Shown in pieces: positions 1 through 7,590 of a stretch of 26,984 nt of DNA. A model generated the notes under the pieces. It saw only the letters and a program-made list of their open reading frames with translations. It was not told the origin of the DNA and searched no databases. The position numbers and the translations under genes are program-made. Each line of letters opens with the position of its first letter. The first letter of the stretch is position 1. This stretch comes from JAJFTV01 sp964426355 (GTDB lineage Bacteria > Chloroflexota > Anaerolineae > Anaerolineales > Anaerolineaceae): the NCBI GenBank assembly GCA_964426355.1, contig CAYRRA010000032.1:1-26984 (forward strand). Direction: 5' to 3'.

Positions 1-1098
1 GACTACTACGAGCCGTGGAGCTACGACTACGACAATCTGCTGGCCTCCCCGCCCCATAGCGAAAAAATCACCTTGCGGTCGGATCCACCATTGGTACCCG
101 TAGTTCAGTTCGGGTGAAGAAGTCGAGTGCACCTGCATGGCAGCGTCCAACCAATCGGCGGGAACAACCTGGATACCCTGCCATACGCCGCCATCCAAAA
201 TCATCTGCCCAATTTTTGCCATATCCGCCGGCAGCAGATCCAGCCCGGTTCCGCCCCATGTATGCCCCGTGAAATCGCTTTTCCAGGCATAATCGCGGAT
301 ATCCAGCGGCGCGAAGAGTTTTTCTGCTGCAAAATCAGCCGCTATTTGCCCTGACACCTCCTGTACCAGCATGGAGAGCAGATGGGAGCCGCCGGAATTG
401 TAATTGAACAGCGTGCCGGGTTCTGCGAGCAGCGCAGGCGTAAAAAAGTACTGTGCCGGGTCGTCTGATTCGAGGATTCCCCAATGGTCGCTCAACCCGG
501 AATACAGCGGCTCCATCCATTCGATCCCGCTCGTCATCGAAAGCAAATGCTCCACGAGAATCGCTTCCTTGCCCGGATCATCCAGCGTAACATGGGGGAA
601 ATACGAGATGACGGGGGCATGCACATCCAGTGCTCCCTCAGCGCCGGCAATACCCACCAACGTGGAGGTGATGCTTTTGGTCACCGAGTAAACCGAATGC
701 CGGGTCTCTGCGTTAAAGGGGTGAAGATAAACTTCCAGAATGATCACGCCATGCCGGATGACAATAATGCTGTGCAGGTTGAGGTCTTCTTGCTGCACTG
801 CCTCCAGCATGCCTGCCAGCACAGCCGACGAAACCCCTTGCTCTTCGGGGCTGGAGCGCTGCCATTCCCACGGTGGTCCTGCGGTGGGCGAAGGTGAAAC
901 GGTGGGGGTTGGAATCATGCCTGTCGAGACCACAACCTCCGTAACCGCAGCCGTCGGCAACGCCGTTGGAGCCGGTGGTGTGACTGTAGAAGCAGGCAGG
1001 GCGGTTGCAGGTAAAGGCGTGGGGAGGTCTGTGTTCAGCCAGCCACATGCCATAAGAGTCATCAGAAAAAAACTCAGGATGGAAAAACGTGTTTTCAT
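1..1098 (-). CDS. Serine hydrolase lipoprotein, beta-lactamase/penicillin-binding fold, 3' end off window
   Basis: The frame is open from the ATG at 1098 to the left edge, giving 366 codons without a stop. The N-terminus is hydrophobic and ends in a lipobox (LMAC, Cys18), so the protein is probably an exported lipoprotein. A Pro/Thr/Ala-rich linker runs to about residue 75. The beta-lactamase (class C/EstB-like) domain follows, with the nucleophile motif S138-V-T-K141, a Y233-N-S235 motif in the YxN/YxS position, and near the edge an RGG that may be the KTG/HxG equivalent. Family members are D-Ala-D-Ala carboxypeptidases, esterases or beta-lactamases; the substrate cannot be told here. There is no Shine-Dalgarno sequence, and an extended -10 box lies just upstream, so the mRNA may be leaderless. 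Only the last few residues are likely missing. Confidence 0.88.
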   Translation of the reverse strand, partial: MKTRFSILSFFLMTLMACGWLNTDLPTPLPATALPASTVTPPAPTALPTAAVTEVVVSTGMIPTPTVSPSPTAGPPWEWQRSSPEEQGVSSAVLAGMLEAVQQEDLNLHSIIVIRHGVIILEVYLHPFNAETRHSVYSVTKSITSTLVGIAGAEGALDVHAPVISYFPHVTLDDPGKEAILVEHLLSMTSGIEWMEPLYSGLSDHWGILESDDPAQYFFTPALLAEPGTLFNYNSGGSHLLSMLVQEVSGQIAADFAAEKLFAPLDIRDYAWKSDFTGHTWGGTGLDLLPADMAKIGQMILDGGVWQGIQVVPADWLDAAMQVHSTSSPELNYGYQWWIRPQGDFFAMGRGGQQIVVVVAPRLVVV

Positions 1099-1104
1099 TC
1101 GATT

Positions 1105-1113
1105 ATTGTAGCA
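1105..1113 (-). promoter_or_regulatory. Extended -10 promoter of the beta-lactamase-fold gene
   Basis: Read on the minus strand this is TGCTACAAT, an extended -10 box. Six bases separate it from the ATG at 1098, which puts the expected transcription start on or next to the start codon. No good -35 box was seen, as is common for extended -10 promoters. Confidence 0.5.
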
Positions 1114-1170
1114 AAACAGCCTGGTGTCTGTATTAAAATGACTGTGGTGTGTAAAAAGGAGGTTTTCAAT

Positions 1171-1821
1171 ATGTCCATTCTATCCCAATTATCCTCTCAG
1201 ACAGGTGACCGCAGCGAGTATTCAAACCGAAAGGTGGTGCTCCAGTGCCTGGATGACCCCGACCTGCTGTCGGAGATTGCCGAAGGTCTTCAAAGTAAAA
1301 ACGCGGCACTGCTCGGTGATTGTGCTGAAGTCTTTACCATGGTGGCAGAACAGCAGTCTGAATGGGTGCTTCCGTATGCACAGGCTTTGCCTGGGCTCTT
1401 GCGCCATAAAAATACACGCGTGCGTTGGGAAGCGATGCATGCGCTGGCTTTGTTGGCGCCATCCGCTCCCGCTCTCATCGACCCTTTGCTCACCGAACTG
1501 GGTGAATCAATCCAGGATGACAGGAGCGTCATCGTGCGCGATTATGCCGTCGATGCGCTGGCAAACTATGCTGCCAGCAGCACGTCTGCGGCGGAGAAGG
1601 CTTACCCCCTGCTCAAAAAAGCCCTGACTACCTGGGAGGGGAAACAAGCAGCCCATGCGCTGAAAGGGCTGGTCAATGTGGTCACAGTGCTGCCGCTGCT
1701 GGCTGATGATGCGCTCCCTATCGCCGAGGAATATGCACAGTCGGATCGGTCAGTGGTACGAAAAGCTGCAAAAAGCCTGCTTAAAGCCATTAAGGGGGCG
1801 CAAACGAAGCGCGCAGAGTAA
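1171..1821 (+). CDS. HEAT-repeat protein
   Basis: 216 residues, starting at the ATG preceded by AAAGGAGG at a spacing of about 7. In-frame codons continue upstream to 1138, but this ribosome binding site fixes the start at 1171. The protein is almost entirely paired amphipathic helices of 15-18 residues in the HEAT/ARM pattern, for example RVRWEAMHALALLAP, VIVRDYAVDALANYAA and SVVRKAAKSLLKAIK. No signal peptide or membrane segment is present, so it should be cytosolic. HEAT scaffolds bind proteins or nucleic acids; no partner or enzymatic motif can be named. It has its own gap on both sides and looks monocistronic. A possible terminator follows at 1845-1896. Confidence 0.85.
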   Translation: MSILSQLSSQTGDRSEYSNRKVVLQCLDDPDLLSEIAEGLQSKNAALLGDCAEVFTMVAEQQSEWVLPYAQALPGLLRHKNTRVRWEAMHALALLAPSAPALIDPLLTELGESIQDDRSVIVRDYAVDALANYAASSTSAAEKAYPLLKKALTTWEGKQAAHALKGLVNVVTVLPLLADDALPIAEEYAQSDRSVVRKAAKSLLKAIKGAQTKRAE

Positions 1822-1844
1822 ACGGTTCAGTCTGTCTGGGGGAT

Positions 1845-1896
1845 GAGGGTTTTCAAAGTCGCACCGGACAGTGCGGCAGAGTCGTTCAAAACCCTC
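1845..1896 (+). terminator. Possible terminator hairpin after the HEAT gene
   Basis: GAGGGTTTT at 1845-1853 pairs with AAAACCCTC at 1888-1896 (9 bp). The 34-base loop contains a small GCAC/GTGC hairpin. No clean T-run follows (CTGATTTATT), so this is weak. Confidence 0.3.
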
Positions 1897-1965
1897 CTGA
1901 TTTATTGTATGATCTTATTATAAATGTTGTCCTTTGTTCTTCGCCTGATGATAAGGAGGCAAGAA

Positions 1966-2256
1966 ATGACGGATGATTCAGATTCCCGCATTTTCCCATC
2001 GGACCTGGAGCCCCAATATCCCCCGCCGTATCATCCGCTGGACGGCTGGGTAGAGCTGCTGCTGCCCGCAAAGATGAAGTTGAGTACAGCTCTGGAACTG
2101 ATCGATATGCTTTCAGCTGCAAACATCCCGGTAAAACGCCTCCAATTAAGGCGCGCAAGCTTGTTCAGCCGGCGCACGGTGCGTATGCGGCTGGCTGTGC
2201 CAGCGATCAGTGCATCCTACGCCAACCGTCTCGCCCTGAAGTTCTTTGTCAACTAG
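1966..2256 (+). CDS. Small hypothetical protein, 96 residues
   Basis: The ATG at 1966 is preceded by AAGGAGG at a spacing of 6, which selects this start over an in-frame ATG at 1924. The N-terminal 30 residues are acidic and Pro-rich (SDLEPQYPPPYHPLDGW). A compact region follows with helix-like LSTALELIDMLSAANIPV, then a very basic stretch LQLRRASLFSRRTVRMRL, and it ends ALKFFVN. No family was recognised. There is no signal peptide or transmembrane segment. A TATAAA at 1919-1924 could be its -10 box. The strong ribosome binding site and good codon use support a real gene; the function is unknown. Confidence 0.65.
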   Translation: MTDDSDSRIFPSDLEPQYPPPYHPLDGWVELLLPAKMKLSTALELIDMLSAANIPVKRLQLRRASLFSRRTVRMRLAVPAISASYANRLALKFFVN

Positions 2257-2374
2257 TAACCATCCTGGCAGACGGTAATGACGTAATAAAACGAGAGAAT
2301 TACCGGTATTTCTCTTGAATAAAAGTGTCTGATGAACCTGGGAATCACCAATATGTACCTGGTGTAGGAAACAC

Positions 2375-2383
2375 TGTTACAAT
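2375..2383 (+). promoter_or_regulatory. Extended -10 promoter of the acetyltransferase gene
   Basis: TGTTACAAT matches TGnTATAAT at one mismatch. Transcription would start near 2390, leaving a leader of about 13 bases before the ATG at 2403. This argues against the upstream GTG at 2325 as the start. Confidence 0.45.
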
Positions 2384-2402
2384 CCAACCAAAACTTAAAC
2401 CC

Positions 2403-2996
2403 ATGAAAAATTCATCTCACAACCGCCCAATCTATTTTCCAACAATTGAAACCGACCGCCTGCTTCTGCGGTTGTTAATGCTTGAAGATACCGATTTTAT
2501 TTTCCAGCACTTCAGCGATCCACAAGTGACACAATATTTGATGGACGAACCACCCGTGGCAGATTACGATCAGGCGCGGGAAATCATTAACTTTTATTTG
2601 GAACCGGAGAGCAAAACGCATAATCGCTGGGGAATCGTCAGAAAAGATGACCAACGCCTTATCGGGACATGTGGTTTTCATCGATGGGAAAAAGCATACT
2701 TCCGTGCCGATATTGGCTACGATTTAAGCCCTGATTGTTGGGGACAGGGATATATGAGCGAAGCGCTTCGCGCAGTTCTCAAAAACGGCTTTGAGAGGAT
2801 GGGCTTGAATAGAATTGACGCGTATGTATATATCCATAATCAGCGTTCAATCCAACTCTTACAAAATTTTGGTTTCAAACAAGAAGGTTTACTGCGGGAT
2901 TATTTCTGTTTGGATGGGGTTTTCTATGACCATTATTTATTCGGCTTGTTACGGCGTGATTGGGTAACGAATCAAAATCTCAGTGTCCGAAAATGA
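2403..2996 (+). CDS. GNAT family N-acetyltransferase, RimJ/RimL type
   Basis: 197 residues from the ATG at 2403. It would transfer an acetyl group from acetyl-CoA to an amine, in this subfamily often a protein N-terminus or a small amine. Seen in sequence: the opening ETDRLLLR typical of RimJ/RimL-like proteins; beta strands RWGIVRKD and LIGTCGFHRW; the acetyl-CoA-binding turn around G114-Q-G116 followed by YMSEAL; and the late signature NQRSIQLLQNFGFKQEG. The usual family length is 170-200. A GTG at 2325 would add 26 residues, but these look non-conserved and a promoter lies between the two starts. Codons are richer in A/T than in neighbouring genes, which could indicate recent acquisition. 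The acceptor substrate is unknown. Confidence 0.88.
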   Translation: MKNSSHNRPIYFPTIETDRLLLRLLMLEDTDFIFQHFSDPQVTQYLMDEPPVADYDQAREIINFYLEPESKTHNRWGIVRKDDQRLIGTCGFHRWEKAYFRADIGYDLSPDCWGQGYMSEALRAVLKNGFERMGLNRIDAYVYIHNQRSIQLLQNFGFKQEGLLRDYFCLDGVFYDHYLFGLLRRDWVTNQNLSVRK

Positions 2997-3079
2997 TCCT
3001 CTTCTGTATTATTGCTCGTTCGAGTTAAACAGTTGTGTGAATTACGATTGCAGGAAACTACTTTTTTTGAGCAAACAAC

Positions 3080-3111
3080 CAACGAGGCTGCCAATAAAGG
3101 CAGCCTCGTTG
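3080..3111. terminator. Hairpin between convergent genes, probable bidirectional terminator
   Basis: A 13-bp perfect stem, 3080-3092 paired with 3099-3111 (CAACGAGGCTGCC), around the loop AATAAA. It sits between the stop of the acetyltransferase and the stop of the minus-strand beta-helix gene. The flank read by minus-strand transcription is GTTGTTTGCTC, only moderately U-rich. Confidence 0.6.
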
Positions 3112-3129
3112 ATGCGTTGCATATTGAGA

Positions 3130-4656
3130 TTAGCCAGCCGGTTTCAACGTACCACCCCCGCTGAGGGAGTATGTCTTGCCGCCCAATGAGGGGTTGGCAT
3201 CGGCGTCATAGGTAACGGTGTGCCCGTTGCCGATGATATTGCTGATGGATGTACCAGAAATACCGGCTGTGTTTTCCAAGACTGTCAGGTGTGAGTCTGC
3301 GGTAACAACCCAGGTACTTGAAGCATCCAGGGTGAGGCTGGCGGATTGGGCGTTTTGATCGGCATTGATCGCGCCGGTCAGGCTGGAGCCATTCTGCAGG
3401 GTGATTGCAAGGGAGCTGATGCTGTCAGCCAGCATATCCCCGCTGAGGGTTTGCTGGTCAGTGGTGAAAATCACCGCGCCGCCGTTGCTACCGCTGTTTC
3501 CCCACCTGCCGGCAGCCGCCTCGATGAGGATACCGGACGCTGCGGTGACATCCACATCATGCAGGTTGATGATACCGGTTGAGTTGGTGATGTAGAAGAG
3601 CGGACCGCTCGCTGAAGTATACACCAGAGAACCACCGGTCATCGTAAAGCTGCCGGTTGCCCCCTCTGCGTCTCCAGACATGCTCTGGTAGATCATCACG
3701 CCCCACTTGTCCGCATACGTGGAGGACAAATCGGTGTTGTTGAGCGTGATGGAATTTGCCCCTTCGATGACGGCTGCTTCTGAGCCGGTGGCGGTAATGA
3801 TCGCATCTGTGACGGTGATTACACCGGTTGAGTAAATGCCGGGGGAGTTTGCACCGCTGGTGTTCACCGTACCGCCAGTAACGGTGATGATGCCGCTACC
3901 CCTGTCCGTGGCGATTGCGCCCGAACTGGCACCGGCGGTGTTCATATCTACATTGGTAACGATCAGCGTCCCACCCAGCGTAGCCATCACGGCGTGGGCA
4001 TACTGACCGGTGCAGTCGATGGTGGTGTCTGAGATGGTGACGGTCGACCCCGTTCCTGTGGCGAATACGCCATTGGCGCCATCGCCGGTCGTCATTACCG
4101 TGCTGGAGGATAGATCAATGCTGCTCCCTGAGGTTGCCAGCACCCCAGCGTTTAGACCGTAGAAGCTGCTGTTGTCGGAAGAGGTGGAATCTCCACTGCT
4201 GGTGATATTTGCATTCTTCAGGGTCAACTTGCCGCCATTGAGCACATAAATGGAGGATTGGTCGGTTTCGGATGCGTCGTAGCTGCCTCCGCTTTGGTGA
4301 TCAGTTCCGCCGTCCAATATATACTTTCCGTAATAGGAGACCTCAGATGATCCCGCGTTGGGGCTTGCTGGTGCATTGCCCGGCGGATTGTCAGGTGGTT
4401 TGCCCGGCGGGTTGCCGGGGGGATTTCCCTGTTGCCCGTCACCTGGAGGAGGACCTCCTTGCCCATCGTCGGGGGGAGGGGCAATGGAATCCCCGGTTCC
4501 CTCTGAGCCGTCTGTGGTCTCCTGGTCTGATTCTTCTGTCGCTGATGTATTCTCCACGCTGGTGGTATCCGCCACAGCGGGGCTGCACGCATTTAAGACA
4601 AATACCGCCAGAACGACCCATATCAGGATTTGCCATTTATTTTTGTTTCGTGTCAT
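3130..4656 (-). CDS. Beta-helix-type surface lipoprotein
   Basis: 508 residues. GGAG lies 8 bases before the ATG. The N-terminal membrane segment (about 8-23) ends in lipobox LNAC with Cys24, so lipid anchoring is expected. Residues 30-60 are acidic and Ser/Thr-rich. Residues 60-97 are low-complexity Pro-Gly-Asn (repeats of NPPG). From about 105 to 480 the protein is built of short beta-strand repeats rich in G, S, T, N, D and V (for example GGKLTLKNANITSSGD, GSTVTISDTTIDCTG, GIITVTGGTVNTSG), the look of a right-handed parallel beta-helix as in pectate-lyase-like and adhesin proteins. No catalytic motif is recognisable, so adhesion or polysaccharide binding is as likely as lyase activity. It is transcribed alone. 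Confidence 0.8.
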   Translation of the reverse strand: MTRNKNKWQILIWVVLAVFVLNACSPAVADTTSVENTSATEESDQETTDGSEGTGDSIAPPPDDGQGGPPPGDGQQGNPPGNPPGKPPDNPPGNAPASPNAGSSEVSYYGKYILDGGTDHQSGGSYDASETDQSSIYVLNGGKLTLKNANITSSGDSTSSDNSSFYGLNAGVLATSGSSIDLSSSTVMTTGDGANGVFATGTGSTVTISDTTIDCTGQYAHAVMATLGGTLIVTNVDMNTAGASSGAIATDRGSGIITVTGGTVNTSGANSPGIYSTGVITVTDAIITATGSEAAVIEGANSITLNNTDLSSTYADKWGVMIYQSMSGDAEGATGSFTMTGGSLVYTSASGPLFYITNSTGIINLHDVDVTAASGILIEAAAGRWGNSGSNGGAVIFTTDQQTLSGDMLADSISSLAITLQNGSSLTGAINADQNAQSASLTLDASSTWVVTADSHLTVLENTAGISGTSISNIIGNGHTVTYDADANPSLGGKTYSLSGGGTLKPAG

Positions 4657-5058
4657 TTGATCATCTCCAAAAAACGATTAAGTTATATCCTTTTGGGTTA
4701 AACCAGCTTTAAGCTGGCAATAGATCTTTCTCTTGATGTTTGACCGTTATTAATGATTCTAAATATTCATGTTATGGGGCGGCTAAGGATATATTTTGAA
4801 ATCATTAAGAAAATTTCGACAGGTAAATTTTCTGATGTTCTGTCAACTGTGACTGATTTGTTCGATTTTTAGGTGCTGTGCAATCATTTGAAAGAACTTC
4901 TACAGAGTTGGCTTGTAGTTCAACCAGCTCTCCTTTGTAATTCCTCTGGAAGACGAACTTTTGTAAAATTAGAAATGGGAAATTACTTATAATGGCAGAA
5001 TACCCTGATTTTTCTGCGCAACGGATTTCGTGAATGAAGTGTTGCAAAAGGAGAAAAA
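4657..5058. other. Intergenic region between divergent genes
   Basis: About 400 AT-rich bases between the divergently read beta-helix lipoprotein and the phosphotransferase-like gene. It should hold both promoters. A perfect TATAAT at 4988-4993 could drive the plus-strand gene, but the nearest -35-like TTGTAA (4961-4966) is 21 bases away. The only open frames are short and lack a ribosome binding site. Confidence 0.5.
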
Positions 5059-5640
5059 ATGAACACAGGCAAGATCATCATCCTGAACGGCACTTCGAGC
5101 TCTGGCAAGACCAGCATCGTCAGGGCTTTGCAGGACTTGTTTGAGGAGCCTTACCTGGAATCCGGGTTGGATAAGTTCATCTGGATGCTGCCCTCGCGTT
5201 ACCTCGACCGACCGTTGTGGGATGATGTGTTGGGGCTGGCTGTCCAGGCTGGTGAATGTGGGCATCGGCTGGTGACGGGGATGCATCGGGCGATCGAAGC
5301 GCTGGCGCGCAGCGGGAACAACGTAATTGCCGATCATGTCCTGGTGGAGAGCTTGTGGTGGCAGGACTGCGCCTTGCGTTTCAGCCAGTTCCCGGCATAC
5401 CTGGTGGGTGTACACTGCCCGCTCGAAGTGCTCGAAGAGCGCGAAAAAGCGCGCCGCAACCGTACCTTAGGGCAGGCGCGCGCGCAGTATGGGGTGGTAC
5501 ACGGAATGGGTGTATATGACGTGGAAGTGAATACCGCCATCTCCTCCGCAGAGGAATGCGCCCGGCAGATCAAGGCGCGCGTGGACACGGGTGTTCCACC
5601 CCGCGCGTTGGGTGAGATCAAGAAGCGCCTGTGTGGTTGA
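5059..5640 (+). CDS. Chloramphenicol phosphotransferase-like P-loop kinase
   Basis: 193 residues, with AAGGAG 6 bases upstream of the ATG. The Walker A motif is at about 11-19 (GTSSSGKTS), directly after the strand KIIILN, as in chloramphenicol 3-O-phosphotransferase (CPT) of Streptomyces venezuelae. The segment YLESGLDKFIWMLP carries an Asp (D38) at the place of the proposed CPT catalytic base Asp37. CLDRP-like and HCPLEVLEEREKAR segments fit the family fold, and the length (about 178 in CPT) matches. Known CPT phosphorylates the 3-hydroxyl of chloramphenicol using ATP. Many family members have no known antibiotic substrate, so resistance is not demonstrated. The protein is cytosolic. No neighbour suggests a pathway. 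Confidence 0.82.
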   Translation: MNTGKIIILNGTSSSGKTSIVRALQDLFEEPYLESGLDKFIWMLPSRYLDRPLWDDVLGLAVQAGECGHRLVTGMHRAIEALARSGNNVIADHVLVESLWWQDCALRFSQFPAYLVGVHCPLEVLEEREKARRNRTLGQARAQYGVVHGMGVYDVEVNTAISSAEECARQIKARVDTGVPPRALGEIKKRLCG

Positions 5641-5675
5641 CGGATCAGTCTGAGACACAGCAAATGGATGGGTAC

Positions 5676-5715
5676 AAAAAATCCCCGGTAGAGCGGTTTG
5701 ATCTCTGCCGGGGAT
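5676..5715 (-). terminator. Rho-independent terminator of the sigma/anti-sigma operon
   Basis: A 13-bp stem (5681-5693 with 5703-5715, one G-U pair) encloses a 9-base loop. On the minus strand it is followed by six T (5681-5676). It lies 34 bases past the stop of the DUF4367-like gene. Confidence 0.85.
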
Positions 5716-5748
5716 CGTTATTCAGGTTACCCGTTCAACGCTTGCTGC

Positions 5749-7590
5749 TCAACGCACGCTTTCAGCGATGGCAAAGATGGTCTCCTGTGGGACCAGCCCC
5801 GGGAAATAGGCTTCCAGGTCGTACTGTGTGCCATCCTCAAACCAGGTGAGGAACTGGCGGCACTCACTCTCGTTGACCAGGGTGGTGGAATCCCAGCAGG
5901 AAGCCTGGTAGATTGCCGGGTTGCCGTTGACAATGGTATCTTCGTACCCGCCCGCCAGGCGCAGGTTATCCAATGTTTGCTGCGACCCTGCCGTCTGGCT
6001 GAACAAAATATGATAGGTACGCCCGTCACCCACTGGCTGTCCGGCATAATATGTGACCAACATGCCTTCTTCTGCGCTGCGGTATGCAATGTGATTGAAG
6101 CGCACATTGGCGAGCATCACAACCGGCAAGCGCACGTCCTGCCCGGTCAGGCTCTCGGCGTCTTTCACCGAAAGCAGACGTTCGGGGTCAAGCACCGCAG
6201 CCATGCTGGTCGGAGCGCCGGTCATGCTTTCAGCCAGGTGCTGCATTTCCTGCACGCTCACAAACCCGCGCCCGTCGCTGGCATCCAGCGGGGCAAAAAG
6301 CGCATAGGTGCGTGTACCCTGTTGCCAGAGCAGCGCCCGGTTGGCTGTCATGGGTTCACCGCCGCAGAACGCATCTGCCCGCAACCCGTTTTCGAGGAAG
6401 AGACCCTGCCCACCGTCGGCACCTTGAATGCTCAAGAACTGCTGGCTCACGGGGGTCTCAACTTCCTGCCCATTGTACGTTGCAGTAGCCCACAAGTCTT
6501 CCACGCCGGGCAGCGCCCAGGTGCTTTGTCCAATCACCAGCGGCGAAAGGTAGGCAAGGTCAGAAGGGGTGTAGTAATAACGGCAGATGGCGTTGTGCTG
6601 GCTGTCGTATGTGGTCTTGTAGGCGATAAAGCCGGTCGGCAGCCAATCGGGCTCGTTGAACTCGAAACCTGCCTGGGTTTTAGCGTCTGCCAGGGTCAGA
6701 CCATCTTCTGCCTCTGTGTTTTCAGCGGCATTTGGAACACCGATCTCCTCAGCCATTTGCTGCATCTGCGCCAGGTCAAACCCGACCGGTCCGCCGGCAG
6801 ACTGTGCCGGGAAGTTCACCAGCGTAAACTCAATGCCGTTCAATCCCCAGCGCAACGTTTGCGTGGGCAGGCTGGCATCCCAGGACATATCAGCATCGTT
6901 GATACCCAGCCCCATCCAGCCGCCCTGTACGTACTCGGCGGGTTGGTTGTGCACGCTCACGCTTTCGACCGTGGCACCCTGTCCAATCGTCCATGTCTGT
7001 GCGGCGTCTTCACCCGGCAGGGTTTGCGCCAGCAGCAGCACACCATAACTGCCTTCATATTGGAGGAGTGCACCGTTTGTCAGCACGGCTGCGCCGGTAA
7101 AACGCATGTCTTTCAGGTTCTGGGGGAATTTCAGGGGGAAACCTGCCGCTTCTTGCAGCTTTTCTGGCGTACAGGCGGGCGAAAGTGCAGATCCGCAACC
7201 TTCTTCCAACACAGCAGCTTGCTCTTGTGCCGGTTCAACTGCCGCTTCTTCAGGTGCGGTTTGCAGACCGGCATCCACCAGCGGAACGGTTTGCTGTTCC
7301 GTCTGACTGCGACTAAAGAATTGCAATATGTTTTGCGCCAGGGCTTTACCCTGGGGGATGGCAAAGAGGAGGGTAAAACCGCAGACAACAGTCAGCGTGA
7401 CCCCCAATGCCCATTGAAACGGGCGACGGTTGAAAATACGTGGTTTCATGTAAATTTCTCCTTGTTTTGAGAGATTGCGTTTTCTCTTCACAAGGTTTTG
7501 CTCCAGGCTGTGCCAGAGGTTAATCGAAGCGGACGGCACCTCTTTTTCCGCCAGCTTTTGCATCATTTCTTTCATACGTTCTTTTTCCAT
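5749..7590 (-). CDS. Membrane-anchored anti-sigma-type protein with three DUF4367-like repeats
   Basis: 613 residues from the ATG at 7590; a second ATG at 7593 sits too close to the GAGGAGG site, so 7590 is preferred. The first 57 residues are cytosolic, basic and helical. One transmembrane segment follows (about 59-80, WALGVTLTVVCGFTLLFAIP). The rest is extracytoplasmic and consists of three diverged copies of a DUF4367-like unit (about 140-285, 299-457 and 474-613). Each copy has a start like L.DA...AGF and LP, a central strand with an NG/NQ turn (HNQPAEYV, YNGQEVET, VNGNPAIYQ), and an end like MQQMAEEIG, MQHLAESMT or IFAIAESVR. It overlaps the sigma gene by 71 bases, which suggests translational coupling. 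The inferred role is to hold the sigma factor at the membrane. No zinc-finger (ZAS) motif is visible at the N-terminus. Confidence 0.8.
   Translation of the reverse strand: MEKERMKEMMQKLAEKEVPSASINLWHSLEQNLVKRKRNLSKQGEIYMKPRIFNRRPFQWALGVTLTVVCGFTLLFAIPQGKALAQNILQFFSRSQTEQQTVPLVDAGLQTAPEEAAVEPAQEQAAVLEEGCGSALSPACTPEKLQEAAGFPLKFPQNLKDMRFTGAAVLTNGALLQYEGSYGVLLLAQTLPGEDAAQTWTIGQGATVESVSVHNQPAEYVQGGWMGLGINDADMSWDASLPTQTLRWGLNGIEFTLVNFPAQSAGGPVGFDLAQMQQMAEEIGVPNAAENTEAEDGLTLADAKTQAGFEFNEPDWLPTGFIAYKTTYDSQHNAICRYYYTPSDLAYLSPLVIGQSTWALPGVEDLWATATYNGQEVETPVSQQFLSIQGADGGQGLFLENGLRADAFCGGEPMTANRALLWQQGTRTYALFAPLDASDGRGFVSVQEMQHLAESMTGAPTSMAAVLDPERLLSVKDAESLTGQDVRLPVVMLANVRFNHIAYRSAEEGMLVTYYAGQPVGDGRTYHILFSQTAGSQQTLDNLRLAGGYEDTIVNGNPAIYQASCWDSTTLVNESECRQFLTWFEDGTQYDLEAYFPGLVPQETIFAIAESVR

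Noticed and set aside
2325..2402. GTG start adding 26 residues to the acetyltransferase
   Set aside because: The extension has no ribosome binding site, and a promoter-like TGTTACAAT lies inside it.
4805..5047. 80-codon minus-strand frame in the intergenic region
   Set aside because: It has a TTG start, no ribosome binding site, and low-complexity AT-rich coding without a known motif.
5698..7470. 590-codon open frame on the plus strand
   Set aside because: It lies antisense to the DUF4367-like gene. The minus-strand product has a membrane segment, repeats and coupling to the sigma gene, while the plus-strand translation has no recognisable features.
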